DNA of 64,000 nucleotides, from NCBI GenBank assembly GCA_949128115.1, contig OX421964.1:32666177-32730176 (forward strand). Direction: 5' to 3'. The notes under the pieces are model-generated. The model searched no databases and had not been told where the DNA came from. It saw nothing but the letters and a program-made list of their open reading frames with translations. Below are positions 36,146 through 48,402 of this stretch, in pieces (positions within the stretch are counted from its first letter, which is position 1; each line of letters begins with the position of its first letter). Source of the stretch: Anaspis maculata (Eukaryota; Arthropoda; Insecta; Coleoptera; Scraptiidae). Position numbers and translations under genes: made by a program.

Positions 36146-36520
36146 GCCACCAAAAAAACGTCCCCCTCGATATAAAAATTGACCTGTTTTTGCATTTTCT
36201 TTTTCTCGCTTAGGTTTAGAAAATAAGCCACTGGTAAGTTTTAAAAAACTCACCCTGTAGATATATATACCCCCAACTGGTGTTTTGGAAGTTTCCACCG
36301 GATCTCAGGCAAATTCCATAATGACCTGGCATACGGTTTCGAGGCGACTCCCGAAAAATTCTACACCTTTCGCGTGCATTACCGCGTGCGCCGGAGCGGT
36401 GGCACTTACGTTATTTCGGCTGATCTTTCCTACTCGGCTGTTGGAATCTCCCTTGTTTTTCCATTATTATTCCTTTATTTACTGTCGATCGACCTATTTC
36501 TGCAACGAGGCCTAACACCG

Positions 36521-36804
36521 ACGACGGTGAATGCTATCCTCCACTATACCGAAAATTTTGCGGAACCCCTGTGTGTTCCAATACAGGGTAGGGATTTTCA
36601 ACGGCCACCAACGTCGTATGGGGTCGGCATCATCGTTCGTATTTTACATGCTATGCGACACACGGCGCGTCTTGCATTTAGCAAGCATTCCAACTAAACC
36701 AAGAAGCTTGTTTTCGAGGCAAAAATCCGTCCCCGGCGGGAATCGAACCCGCGACCTCTGGAGTGGTAGTCGAACGCGCTAACTACCACACCGCAAGCTC
36801 CTCC
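36521..36804 (-). mobile_element. tRNA-derived SINE-like sequence
   Basis: The minus strand from about 36804 reads like a tRNA: a D-arm-like GGTGTGGTAGTTAGCGCG, an anticodon region, then GCGGGTTCGATTCCCGC, a perfect T-arm with B box. The acceptor halves do not pair, so it is not a working tRNA; a pol III promoter head of a SINE is more likely. The body and tail downstream on the minus strand (to about 36521) are unassigned. Confidence 0.5.
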
Positions 36805-36805
36805 A

Positions 36806-39568
36806 TCTCCCATGTTATTTAGATTGCCAAACCATCGCAGATGTTCTCGTTAACACTGGGATCTGATGCGAACAATCTGAAAAGACCACGCGTGCTCCAG
36901 AATGCACTCGAGAATCGCCGCCCGTAACAACATAGCCCGATTTTTGGCATTCCTTCAATCAAAACACGGTATCATTATTCCTCACACAACTGGTTCAATT
37001 TCAAGTTGAAGAAAAATCCATCGCTTTCATTCACTAGCTCCTCCTGAACTTGGAAGCTTTCTGATCAAGCTAGGCGGACAAGGCACACCCGCGCCGAACA
37101 TGAGTTTTTGACCTTATGATAATCTCAAGTTGAACTTTCACGCACGACTCTTCCACAACTCTCAAACACCTGTTCAATTAAGCTGATGCGGTAATTTATC
37201 AGAGATTTACCTAGCTTTAAAATTTGCGGTTAACGTCATTAATTTTCTAGCAAAAGCTGGCGGCGAACGTTACCGCAGGTTATACGGATCCCCCCTCCCC
37301 GCCGTTCCTTCTTCCCATATTATGTTTTCCATCCCCCAAACGTTGGATGGGGATTATCTGTTTATCATCTGCCTCCACGGGATCTCCTGTTTGATTAATG
37401 GCTTTGACGGACGTGACTTGGCCTCGCCTAATTGGAGATTAGATTACCCGCGCGCTTATTGTTTGTGCGATGGTGAATTTTTTATAATAATATATGATGT
37501 ATCGCCCCCGCTTAAATTTAGAATTTCTGAAGCGTGAGAAAACACACACGCGATACACGGGGGGCCCTGGTTCCTTTTCAAAGGAAACGCGGCCTATGTA
37601 CACCAACTTAGTCTAAACAAAGCAGCCGGCGTGCCGCACTGTTCCAGGATATTATCCTTGCGCAAAGGCCGTCGGAATTCCTGGATGGATCGGTTTTGGA
37701 AACTCAATACCTTTACCTGGATTCCGATACAGACGTAAATTCGGCCCCGTAAGCCCTCCCTGTTCTCGAGGTGAAGTTGGGAATACATCTACCAATATTG
37801 GCTAGAGGTAGGTATGCTTGAAAAGCAGTGCCTTTACTACCCCGTTCAACCCTTTAATCCAAAGCGTGGCCAATAAACTAGTCGCAAAAAGAGCTGCCCA
37901 CAACTTGCAAGCGTAATGCTCGTAATTAATTCCAATGTCCCGAAATTAATCGGCAACAAATCCGTCACCCGCACACGCAAATTATTGAACCGTTTGACAG
38001 GTTAATTACGACCTCAAAATAACAGCTCCTGCCTCTCCTCTCTCTGTGTGTGTCTCTCTATGGAGTAATCGATATCGCATATCGGAGGTGGTCCTGCAGG
38101 ACTTTCACTATTAACCCCGCATATACGTGAGCATCAACCCCTAATAGCCGCGTCAGGAAGGAGGAGTAATGTCTCAAAGTCCCTGGGACTTTCCGCACAC
38201 GGTACATTATAGAGAGGGAAAGTCTCCGCGCCATGCCGCAAATTAAGGACAAAAAGCGCCGGGAATTACGTAACGCCCGGAAAAATTATCATAACGTGAT
38301 TTTCCACCACGCGTAGCCGGGAAATGTTCTTGTAAATCTGGCGCAACACAGGAAATAATATTTCTGCAAAATGACGACGACGTGATGCGCCAGCCCTGAT
38401 GGGATGAAAAGCGACGAGTTCTTTCGTCTTTATATTTCTCGTTCGGCGTGCGAGGCTTGTCGAGCTCGTTGTCGACTCTATGGATGGAGAAATGCTTTTC
38501 CAGTAAGTACCTGAACTTTGTTCCGAATTCAGTTTATTCATGAAAGCTGGAGAAATATCACAGTTTTGTTGCATTATTATCATAGTTTTGTGAAAATGCT
38601 GCGACTGAAACGAGGCGCAATGAAAATTAAGTCTCGGCTTGACTATAATACGTCCAGACCTGTTGCGTCTTTCAGGAGTGAAAGATTTCAGCTTCATAAG
38701 TAAAGGAATTACTTGGTCTGGATAGCAAGATGGATGAGGTGGCTTGAGGACTGTGAGAACTGGAAGCCGCAACCACCCAGCTTTTACAACTTGCGAAGCA
38801 ATTATTTGGTACCATTTTCTAAGTCTATAACAGGGCTCTGGAGCGGAACCGTTTTGTGAGCTTAGCTCAGCTTACAATGAGAAAATCAAATTCCAGGTTC
38901 TAATGTTACAAAAAAAGAATGATGAATAGATATTAAAGTTGGATCGTTAGAAATGTTGGAGCAATGAAGAGGGCTGAGATAAGCAGTAATTTTCCACCTA
39001 AAAAAAAATAAATAGAATCGATACATCATATAGAATTTTAGATTGAAGTCGATACAGTTCATTTGTCAATTTAGGTTTCTTAGACTATCTCTTTTCCGTA
39101 ACTCAAACTGTGAGTTAGTGACAAATTTAGTTGAAATTTTAAGTTTTCAAAAATGTATCCGATTTTCAGAATCTACGTTCACTTTCAAAGAGGGAACTCG
39201 CATACTACCGAGACTACTTAAATGCGGGAGTAGGCATTGGTTCAGTTGAACTCGATTCTAAATATAAATGCTGGTGGGGTCATTCCATATGAAATCACCC
39301 ATGGGTGGTGGTTTGAAGGTTTTCAATATTTTTCAGACTGATACAATTTGAATCAACAATGTTCAGCAACGTAGAATTCCGCAATACATTACTTTTGCCC
39401 TAAAGAAAAAATCGTCAGTTCTACTGCGGGCGTGTATCGTAGTATTGACCGTGATACCTTCTGGAAGTCCAGAAACGTAAGCTAAGCATGCATACGAAAC
39501 TGACGCTATAGGCTGTCTGATTTATACGTGAAACGTGAATCGAGTGGCATCGGCCGTTCGCGGTCTAA
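36806..39568. other. No recognisable feature
   Basis: Non-coding looking sequence. The longest frame (38266-38772, -, 168 codons) carries no motif I recognise. Confidence 0.4.
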
Positions 39569-39571
39569 ATA

Positions 39572-41550
39572 GGGTAAAACCTCCATTGATTGGCACCTTA
39601 AGAGGTTTCTCAAACTTAGGAGCTGATTAATCGTTTGGTATTAGAGGTACGAACCGCAGTTATTTTTTCAGGCATTCTTCAATGTCTTCGCTATATGGTC
39701 TTATTAAAGTTTAATGCAAACTGTGTTCTAAACAGCCAAAAAAGAATAACAATGAAAGCCTTGCATTTGTGCCAGTCATTGGCACTTTAGCCAATGATTG
39801 ACACGACGAGCTGAGCCATTGATTGGCACTGCTCGCTGGCAGTGTTTTGGCACTGGTTTGCGTGTTTCATTGGCATTGAACACCACAAGTTAGGTAAAGG
39901 GTATTTACCTGAACCATATATAAACATAATATAGAATTATAGATATTTGTGGAACAAGTGAGAAAGAGCGAGTATTGGGACGGTGTGAGATAATTAACCA
40001 ATGGCAAGCAAAAAACAAACGGGTAGGTACGAGAAAAAACGTTTTTCTACAAGATTTTTCCACTACTTTTTCATTTCGACATCAAAAAATAAGACCTTAT
40101 CTAACTTGCAGTAGTAGAAAAAACAATAAAAATGATTCGTGATAATTATCTTTATAGTGTAAATCAATAAATTAAAAAATACAGAAGCGCAGACTCAAAC
40201 TAAGAGCAAGTCTACAAAAAATTTCAAAAAGCAATCTTTAGGTAGTTTGAATCTTTTAAAGGAAAAAAAGAACTTTTTACAGGAGAGCAGAAACAACTGC
40301 GATTTAAAGTCCAGGAATAGTACAAGAGATTACGTTATTTTTCAGTGTAGGTAACTGTAAACAGTATAAACTTACTTTTCTTTGATAACACTTCAAAATA
40401 TCGTTATTTTCTGTACTATTCCCGGACTTTAAATCGCAGTTGTTTCTGCTCTCCTGTGAAAAGTTCCATTTTTCAGTTACGAGGTACTGCCGTGAAGTCC
40501 TCGATAAACGTTTTGGCCAGGAAAATGTTTAATTTTAACAGCGATAGGCTGCTCCTGCTACTATAGCCGTACCTCGAGCCGTACACTGCTACTTTCAACC
40601 CTCATTTATTACGAGTGAATGAAGTCTAGTTTTGCCATCGCTGTTTTTAAGCTGTAGCATAAGTCTTCAGGCTAATAATTATTCTTATCATCTTCGATTG
40701 ATTGTCTGGATACCTATCTTGAAATACTCGCAAGTTAGCTATTGGGGAATTATTGTCGTTTCGTTTGATCGTTTGACGCCTTCGACAATCAAACAACACT
40801 GGTTCTTTTTCGATACTCTTTAGTGAATGATGAACAATAAAACATGCCGTTACGGGAACCGCGCTGCCAACAACAAGAATAAACTAAACTGAGATGCTGA
40901 GATTAAATGGCATTTCAACAACGAAAAAAAAGGAGCCATCAGAGTGGTTCTCAATTTCAATTTTTATTTTTTTTCGCAAATCTTGCTCAAAACCTATTGA
41001 ATTGGACGGGAAAATATCGATTCCAATGATTAGAACTTTGCGCAAACGGCATGTTCCACTTATGGGCACCCCTGCCAATCATTGGAGCTCCGCTCAAATC
41101 GACATGCTCCATCCATTGGCACCCCTGCCAATCAATGGAAAGTTACCGTTTTGTGACCCAAAAGTTGGCACCAAGAAAAATGTTCAAAATAAGAAAACCA
41201 CACCAGTGGTTTCAGCAGCAAAATGTAAAACAAAGCTTATTCTTTGAATTATAACAAAACCGAACAAATTTCTGAATAAATTTGGCAAGTTACAAACTAC
41301 CCATTGAGGATGAATTCTTAAGAAAATCATAAGAAACTTATCTTATTCGCAAATCTGTCATAAATCCACTCGTCACACAGAGAATGAATGAAGTAATTTT
41401 TTGTATTATCGACATAATATATCAAACAAGGTTGTTGCATTTTGTGAAAAATACTAGATTTGGCAAAATGGAGATATTTCACTAATTAAAGCGATAAATA
41501 AATGGAGGTGCCAATCATTGGGGCCCTGCCAACAATACCCCCTTTTACCC
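39572..41550. mobile_element. 2.0 kb TA-flanked element with TTGGCAC subterminal motifs
   Basis: The ends GGGTAAAACCTCCATTGATT and TACCCCCTTTTACCC abut TA (39570-39571 and 41551-41552). Both subterminal regions carry clusters of ATTGGCAC or its complement GTGCCAAT (39588, 39778, 39823 and others at left; 41059, 41118 and 41506 at right). These look like transposase-binding repeats. The TA target and GGGTAAAA ends suggest the Tc1/mariner/pogo group. A frame at 40894-41247 (+) is lysine-rich but unrecognised. A palindromic MITE is nested inside. Confidence 0.6.
40269..40467. mobile_element. Palindromic MITE nested in the 39.6-41.5 kb element
   Basis: Arms of about 50 bp run from CAGGAGAGCAGAAACAACTG to a mate reading CAGTTGTTTCTGCTCTCCTG. 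They share a further match across GCGATTTAAAGTCC-GGAATAGTACA and enclose about 90 bp. Confidence 0.7.
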
Positions 41551-41665
41551 TATCTGTTTCAGAATAATTCGTATCTTTGAAATGAAATGTCCTCATAACT
41601 CAAATTTGCTCTGTCATTATGTTCCTCGAAGTGTCCTACAGGCGAAGAAAGTGCATCTGCCTATA

Positions 41666-43447
41666 GTACGGCGGTTAGTCAAACCCACCTTGCGTTTTAT
41701 TCTTGAGCATTCAGAGTTGGTGCAGTTGCAGTACATACCCCCAGCTCTCTCTTAAGGAGTGGAAACAAGGTTGCAACCCCGGGAGAGCAGCGGGCTGTCT
41801 ACCTAACAGGGGTGGATTTCAAAACCCTAACAAATCGTCCGTTTTGGTGACTTCTATAGACCAGGATTTCTCCCCCACTTTACATTTACTAGTTTCAGGC
41901 ATATGTCGACCTTGGCGATGGGTCGTGGAAGCGGCTTGTCTACCTTTCAGGGCCACAAACAAATAATACCGGAATCATAGTGTTTCTATCACAAGTTTAA
42001 TTTTCAATAACTCAGTTATTTTTCAAGACATTCTGGTGAAATTGGGTTGTATCATAGAAAGTAAAGTCAGGAAGAGAATGCCGTGTGCTACCACTGTCCT
42101 TGCCTGCTATATTCAAAAATACGACAGTCAACTGTTTTTCTCTATATGGCCGCCATCTTGAATTCGCTCATAATTGGATGACTGGAAAATCAATTGGCAA
42201 TACAAATCATGGTCTTGAGGAATAATCCAAATGGAAAAATAACATATCCAGCAAGCAACTTCTCTTTAATTGACCAAAAAGTGCTGTTGAACCGTTGGAC
42301 ACATTTTCACGAGTTTCACAGAGCTTTGGCGCCCACCATCGTCAAAATGACCATTGGATAGATGAAGGAGGGTGTTTAAAATCATCCTCCATCTTTTTAG
42401 AAGTAGAATACAAAACCATTTTGATTCAAGTTCAGTCTTTCCTGAAATAGCCCGAAAATATTCTGGAAAAATAGGTAGTTCACTATAAAATTTCATACTT
42501 TTAAATAGCCGGGATTATAGTTAATTGAAAAGGATTAGCTCACTGGGAATGGTTATTTTTGCATTCAGATTATTGTCTATGACCATCATCATTAGTACAG
42601 TTTAATTCCTCACTTATTCAATAATGGGTGACTTCAAGATGGCGGCAATGAGAAGAAAACCAGTTGACTGTCATATTTTCAAAGATAGTGGACAGGGACG
42701 ATGGCCACACAAAGCATTCCATTCTTGACTTAACTCTTCAATTTCACTAAAATATCTTAGGAAATCATCCCGGAAATACTGATTTATTGGAAAATGTGAA
42801 TTTTCATGAAACTGACCACTAATTCCAGGTTTTCTCAGAAACGGCTGAAGATATGGAGACGCGCTTTTTTTGATCTCAACAAACATTGAATTGTGAATCT
42901 ACGTTGTGACTTTCATGACTCCAACTTTTTTGGTTCAGGGGTTGGAATTTTTGAATTATTGAACGCCCAGTATAAGACTTCTGCAAGTGGACTTACCATG
43001 GCATCACTTCTTAAAAGTTGCTCAGAGGCCTAATGAACATTTTGTGACAAGTCTCATCACTTGATCATTTTTTGCAAGGTTGTAGCTCGTAACGTCAGGA
43101 CTAACTATGATTCCGGTGATTTCTGTTTGTGCCCCTGAAAGGTGGGCAACTCGCTGGCGCAACTCATCGCCAAGGTCGACATATGCCCGTAACTAGTTGA
43201 TGTCAAGTGGGTGACCGATCCCGGCCCATAGAAGTCACCGAAACGAACGATTTGTTGAGGTTTTGAAATCTACCTCTGTTAGGTAGACAACTCGCTATAC
43301 CGCTGCTCTCATGGGTTTGCAACCTTGTTTCCACTTCTTAGAAAAAAGTAAGCTGGGGGTGGGGGTGTGTACTACAACTATGCCAAGTCTGAATGCTCTA
43401 GAATAAAATGCAAGGTAGGTCTCAATATCGTCCACTAACCACCGTAC
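41666..43447. mobile_element. 1.8 kb near-complete palindrome (long-TIR element)
   Basis: The left end GTACGGCGGTTAGTC and the right end CCACTAACCACCGTAC abut TA (41664-41665 and 43448-43449). Arms of about 330 bp pair from the ends to a TACCGGAATCATAG / CTATGATTCCGGT match near 41968 and 43108. A second, differently centred inverted repeat of about 150 bp lies inside: GACAGTCAACTG-TTTTCTC with GCCGCCATCTTGAA near 42125-42162, and mates at 42635-42690. The two centres differ by about 150 bp, so one palindrome may have inserted into another. No transposase was found. Confidence 0.65.
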
Positions 43448-43449
43448 TA

Positions 43450-45985
43450 CTATGTATTTTCACGAACTTTATGTATTTCAGTATTTCCATAAGTTTTCCA
43501 GTAAACCAGGACCAGACTTCATTATTTTGTCCTTAGCATGGATGGTTCTTAGTCCTATCCACCAACCACGTTTGTGGCGGCAAATTGTTGTGTTACGAAT
43601 ATATCTGTTCACTTCTGTAATTTATTCTGTTGCAAAATCGCTCAATGCTCACTGCAACATAAAGAATTCTGCAACAAGCAAAACATTCTCACTATCTCAT
43701 TAGCCGGCACTCTGATATTTCCACTCGTATTTCCATAAACGCTGCGCCAAGTTGACGACGTCATCAGACTGTTTGATTCCTGCTCCCGCGGAGCTCGCTC
43801 CCAGGTGGTGGTGATCAAATTTTATGGAGCTAAATACCTGCAAATGGGATTAAAAACGCCACCCAACGGCGCTGTATATACCTACTGTTTCCAGTTATAG
43901 GTAGTTATACTGCTCGCTGCTGCTGCTTTCACGGCCCCGTTATAATGGGCCGAAAGCAGAACCCGGGATAATCTAGAATTATTACGTAAACGTTTGGCCG
44001 ACGACAAACTCCAACCACGCAGAGAGAGCTATCTTGCGCACACCACTACGTCAAAATTAAATCCTCCTTATTGCGCTTATATTCCCTGTTTTGACATTTG
44101 TGGGGGAGGGGGCTGCTTGGGTCTGGAACTCTACGACTTCAGGGAGTAAGTCGGATTTATAAACACACACGTCGCTTGAGCCCCGATTATGTCTGCCTGG
44201 GGGTCCGCCGACACATCGCACGTCGCGAGGTGAAATATTTGTGGTTGGATTCCCATTTCGAGGCTGTCGCTTTCCTAAGAAAAGCGCTTAGAAATTACAG
44301 TTTTGCGAATCAAGAGTTTGCTGCAAGTGACAGTATGGCCCATTTTTTTCCTCTTGGAAAAGGTGTGCCGCGAACGGCTCCCTTTCGCATACTTTATCTT
44401 CGGTGTAATCACAAATCACAAAACCTGAGCATACATCATTCACTCTGCTTCTTGATAAGGGTTGGCCTGTGCATTATATCAGTATGGCGTGAAAATATAG
44501 GCTTGTCATTGTACCTGGCATGCTTTTTATTACCGGATGATTTATGATCCCGCGTCAAAAATATTCGCACTGTTTTCGTTTTCGGCTGGACACTGCGGCT
44601 AAGGAGACGCACTAGAAGGAGAGAGCACGGCATCAATCCAGTTGTTCTCCCAAAAGAACTTGACGTACGACACAGCTCGTGCCCCAGATGCGGGTCAAAT
44701 ATTCCAGCTCATGTGTCTCTGAGTGGTGCAAAGTTTCACCCCCTGCACGAAAAAGTGACGTAAGCAGTGCCAGCCACCGCAATAATGGTGTCACGGAGTC
44801 GCACGCCCTTGACAACACGTGTTCTCTCCCTCTTCCAGATGGGGCGATCCCGAAGAGCTGTCGACTTCAGACGTGGGTCAGACAACGCACGCACATTGTT
44901 AGATACGCTTTTGCAACCCCTTGGCGCTGAGGTGCCCCAATATATTTTCTTCCTCCCGTCATCCTCTTGTTACCAGCACGCATTGCTGAGGGAATTGCAA
45001 CTTGACGCATTGTTTCTCGCCCGAATCGCCGATCGATAACCATAACGAGCTGTTCAAGACTAAACAAACCGCAGCACACGAGTCGTTTCCGTCCAGGTTC
45101 CGTGGCCGGTGATGGAAAGCGTCTCGACGACGACGTCTTTTTCTTTACTTATCCAACTCCAACAACAATAAAATCTTTATTGACCAAGCATGGTCCGAGT
45201 TATGGCACGGTAAATTCAATTTCAGCCGCATGCAGCCCACAGGGGTCGTGTCGACCATTTTCATGATGATGTCTCTATTTCATTACTTTCAGTTTCTTAA
45301 TCGCCTCCGGTTTAATTATACGTCACTGTGTCGGCTTCAAACAACAACAGCACGTCACATCGTAAAAGCCGCTTGTGGACGGTTGCAGTCACGTCCGAGC
45401 TGGCTTTATCTGTATTGGATGCGTTTATGAAGCAAATCGAAATCACTGCTCGCAAATTGACCCCTATTTGCGAAACGTTGCATGATGATAATCTACCCCA
45501 GCACGCAATATCTCGGTGGTGTGCATTTAGACCCCTGACCATCCCCAGAGCTGATAGCAAATTATAGCTTCAATAACACGATGACGCGTAATAGCCTAGT
45601 ACGGTTTCAATAGAATCAAGACTTTTTTGAGTATTTGGACCTTGCTGAATACTAGAATCGCTGTTAGCAACTCTAAATTCCAACCGTACGTAAGTCCGAC
45701 ATTCAAGATGGCGTTCAAGGTGACACTCTCACGTGAGAAAAATTGGTTTATTCACAATGAGTTAGCAATCGATACATTCCTAACTACATTTCGGCCCACG
45801 GGCCGAAAGTGACGTATGAAAAGAGGTGATCTGATCTAAACAGCTGTCGCGGAGCGCGGAGTGTTGATGGGTGCGTTGTTTGAAAAGGTTGTCTATGCCT
45901 ACCTGATGAAAACGTTTGACGCGAAAAAACTTTGAATAAAGCCAATTATTTGCATTTAAACTGGATCATTGTGAATAAAGTCCTA
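43450..45985. other. No recognisable feature
   Basis: No supported gene. A 149-codon frame at 44098-44547 (+) has no motif or domain-like composition that I recognise. Confidence 0.4.
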
Positions 45986-45987
45986 TA

Positions 45988-46100
45988 CATACCACGGAGT
46001 AAAGCGTCATTACAGCCTACGGGATTCTATCTCACCTCGGCACGCCTCGGTAATATATTGAATCCCTTGGCTGTAATGAGACGCTTTCCACCTTGGTATG
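45988..46100. mobile_element. 113 bp hairpin MITE
   Basis: The arms CATACCACGGAGTAAAGCGT and ACGCTTTCCACCTTGGTATG pair, continuing through CATTACAGCC / GGCTGTAATG. TA lies on each side. Confidence 0.65.
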
Positions 46101-47036
46101 TAATATACTATTATATAGCTATTAATATAACAAGAATATTATGCGGTTTATAATAAACGAGGACGTTGTCACCTGGACAACATCCGAGTGTGTTCAAATC
46201 GCTAATATTCGAGTTATATTCAAAGTTTTATCGTATCATCACAGAATTAGATCCAAATTGAATTTCAGTTTAGTCAAAAGCTGCATCATCATCATGAGTG
46301 GCGAATGGCGATGCAAAAAAGAAATCAACAATCATATAGGTATTCATTATTTTCTGTCATAACAAAAATTCGACAGTTTTCAAAGAAAAAAGTCAGTTCG
46401 TGCATTTTTGGGATTTATCATAGAAAATTTTGATGTTCCCGCAAATATTTTGGAGGTAGCAGATAGTGCAATGTTAGATTTGCTGCCAGACAAGTCAAGA
46501 GTATATTATGAAAAAGAATATCGGCTGTGTTGCGAGTGGCGAGTGCAAGAACAAGCGTGCAAGGTGCAGGAGGAAACTATTGTATCTAATGTATTATGAG
46601 TAACTAAGGTATTATAAGTAGAGATGCAACGGATATCCGGTTACTTTTCGGTATCCGGCCTATCCGGCCATTTTATTAGTATCCGGCCGAATAGTGTTTT
46701 GATATCCGGCCGAAACCGGATAGTTGCAAATTTTTTTGAAAGAGTGATAAATTCAATTAATCATCACTTCCCTATCTTGTTTTCCTATATTAACATCAAC
46801 TAGTATTCCGTATATTCCCTAAAAACGTTGGTGAGCGTTGCGAAATGGGCAGTAGGTACCAAATATCAACTCTTAACAGGTTTTTGAAATCTGTTTATTA
46901 AGTACAAGTACATATTGGTGGCCGCTGCAACATAATGCTGTGGTGGAGCTCACTCGAAGGCGGGACACCGGCGCCAAATCCCCCCTCGGTAAGGATCTGG
47001 GCGAACCTTCCGAGTACTTCGGCGATTGACTGTTGC

Positions 47037-48002
47037 CAGTGGCGGCTCGTGAGTTTTTTGCAAGGAGGGCTCAAGTTGATAACAAATTCTCGAGCTGAGA
47101 ACTATATTGTTCTATCTTCTGCACTTCTTGTAGAAAATGTTTTTCGAACTTCGAACCAGCAAAACATGGACAAAATGTTTCCTGATATAAACTATATTAG
47201 ATCAGAAACTAGAGAAAGAGGCTTTCATTCTTTTTCCGCGTTTCTGATCTAATTGTTCAAATCATGAAACATTTCGTCCATGTTTTGTTGGTTCGAAGTT
47301 CGAAAAACATTTTCTACAAAGAGTACATATAGAACAGTTCTCAGTTCGCGAAATGACGAAACTCGAGACAAAAACTTTTTTGTCGTATCCGTATCACAAC
47401 CATATGGAGTTTTAGCATTTACTGTTTTGTCAAAATTACGTGTGAGATGCACCACGAATTCATTCTTGCGGGTTTGATTTGCTTTATATTCAGTAAATCA
47501 ATGCTGTAATCGGACGTCCGTTGTTTTTTTGCATTTATTTCTTCTTGTAGGCTTGGTGACCTAAATGTAACTTTTTTTAGGTCATCTTCATGTTTGCAAA
47601 CTGTTGACTAATCGAAGAGTACATAAATAATTATATCGATTATTTCAATCGGCTGGGGGCTCGAGAAACGGAGCCCATATCTGTAGTATAGAGCGGGAGC
47701 CGCGTCTCGCGTTGCCATGGTTACGGCACATGTTTTGCGCGGGTGCACTTCGGCATCACCGCATCGGCGGTGGGCGCCGAATGCGGAGCCCAAGACGAAC
47801 TTCTTCGACCGTGCGATCGCTTAGAATTATTTTGTTAAAATATTAATTGACCAATGACTGAACGTTTTTGCACTAAACCAAATCTTTGGAATAAGTATAA
47901 TTATAAAATGCATTCCATGTCTTCCTACCGATAAAAATCTCTTGCCGCCTTTAACGTTGGGGGGGGCGCCGCCCTTGAGCCCTCCCTCACCAGCCGCCAC
48001 TG
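47037..48002. mobile_element. 966 bp hAT-type element nested in the 46.6 kb element
   Basis: The ends CAGTGGCGGCTCGTGAG and CTCACCAGCCGCCACTG are inverted. The flanks are ACTGTTGC at 47029-47036 and 48003-48010. CAGTGGCGGCT termini are widespread among animal hAT elements. The left third is a near-perfect hairpin (47091-47348). Removing the element and one duplication copy rejoins the host element cleanly, so the order of insertion is certain. Confidence 0.9.
47091..47348. repeat. About 115 bp-arm hairpin inside the nested hAT element
   Basis: The arms include GAAAATGTTTTTCGAACTTC (47133) and GAAGTTCGAAAAACATTTTC (47295), with an inner TTAGATCAGAAAC / GTTTCTGATCTAA pair near the loop. It may be a MITE in its own right or a transcript-folding arm. 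Confidence 0.8.
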
Positions 48003-48326
48003 ACTGTTGCTATTCACTTGTGGCTCGGATCGTAATCCACTTCAAACTGTAGGCCCCCTATTTAATATGAATAGGTAGAGAAGCAAGCCGAAACTCTTTT
48101 TTTTTTGCCCTACATCAACTACTAGGTTACTAGCAGGTTTTTCAGTAGGGATTCTTTTGATAACGATAGCAGTGATGACGATATAAACGAAGACATGTTC
48201 GAATCACTGGGGGATTTTTCGGTGGGGTTTTGTTTCTATGGCTTTCTCGTTTCATCTCTTTTCCCGGGGCATCACCGCACGGTAGTAGAGGCCCCAGTGC
48301 TGAGAAACGCATGAAAAAGTCCATCT

Positions 48327-48402
48327 GGCCCAGTGCGGATTTGAACCCGGGACCTTCGCCTTTGAATGCGAGAGCGAGCTCACCGTGCTATCAATTGGGC
48401 TC
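48327..48402 (-). other. tRNA-like sequence (SINE head or tRNA pseudogene)
   Basis: On the minus strand GAGCCCA can pair with TGGGC at the 3' side. The B box GGGTTCAAATCC is present, and a TTC anticodon-like triplet lies in the expected loop. T-stem mismatches and the position inside a hAT element argue against a functional tRNA. Confidence 0.45.

Larger units (their letters stand above)
32667..36151. mobile_element. 3.5 kb foldback-type element with minisatellite arms and satellite core
   Basis: The left end GGTGCTAGGACAATTCTTCG and the right end CGAAGAATTGTCCGGCCACC are inverted. The flanking direct repeat is AAAAAAAC at 32659-32666 and 36152-36159. With AAAAAAACG, a 9 bp duplication is equally readable. 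The arms consist of tandem 13-18 bp units of GGACAATTCTTCGCG, 11 units on the left (32674-32836) and 8 inverted units on the right (36022-36145). The middle is entirely tandem repeat. There is no open frame of note. Terminal repeats made of tandem subrepeats define foldback elements. The 8 or 9 bp duplication would fit hAT, MULE or P/Galileo-type machinery. Confidence 0.8.
30437..36257 (+). mobile_element. Tc1/mariner-superfamily element with about 480 bp terminal inverted repeats, split by a foldback insertion
   Basis: Both ends start CAGGGTGAGTTTTTTAAAAC (the right end in complement) and abut TA (30435-30436 and 36258-36259). The left repeat runs to about 30895. Its right counterpart is present in two pieces, 32285-32666 and 36152-36257, separated by a 3485 bp insertion. 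The outer 110 bp of the two arms are nearly identical, so the element is not old. A transposase pseudogene (31171-32213) sits between the repeats, and a 144 bp MITE lies just upstream of it. Without the insertion and the extra duplication copy the element would be about 2.3 kb. Confidence 0.85.

Noticed and set aside
36726..36801. Functional tRNA gene
   Set aside because: The T arm is perfect, but the acceptor halves do not pair and the anticodon stem is poor, so a SINE head is more likely.
38266..38772. 168-codon minus-strand frame
   Set aside because: No recognised motif, signal peptide or conserved pattern; likely chance.
44098..44547. 149-codon plus-strand frame
   Set aside because: No family resemblance, no start context or splice evidence.
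48327..48402. Functional tRNA gene
   Set aside because: T-stem mismatches, an odd anticodon loop and location within a hAT element.
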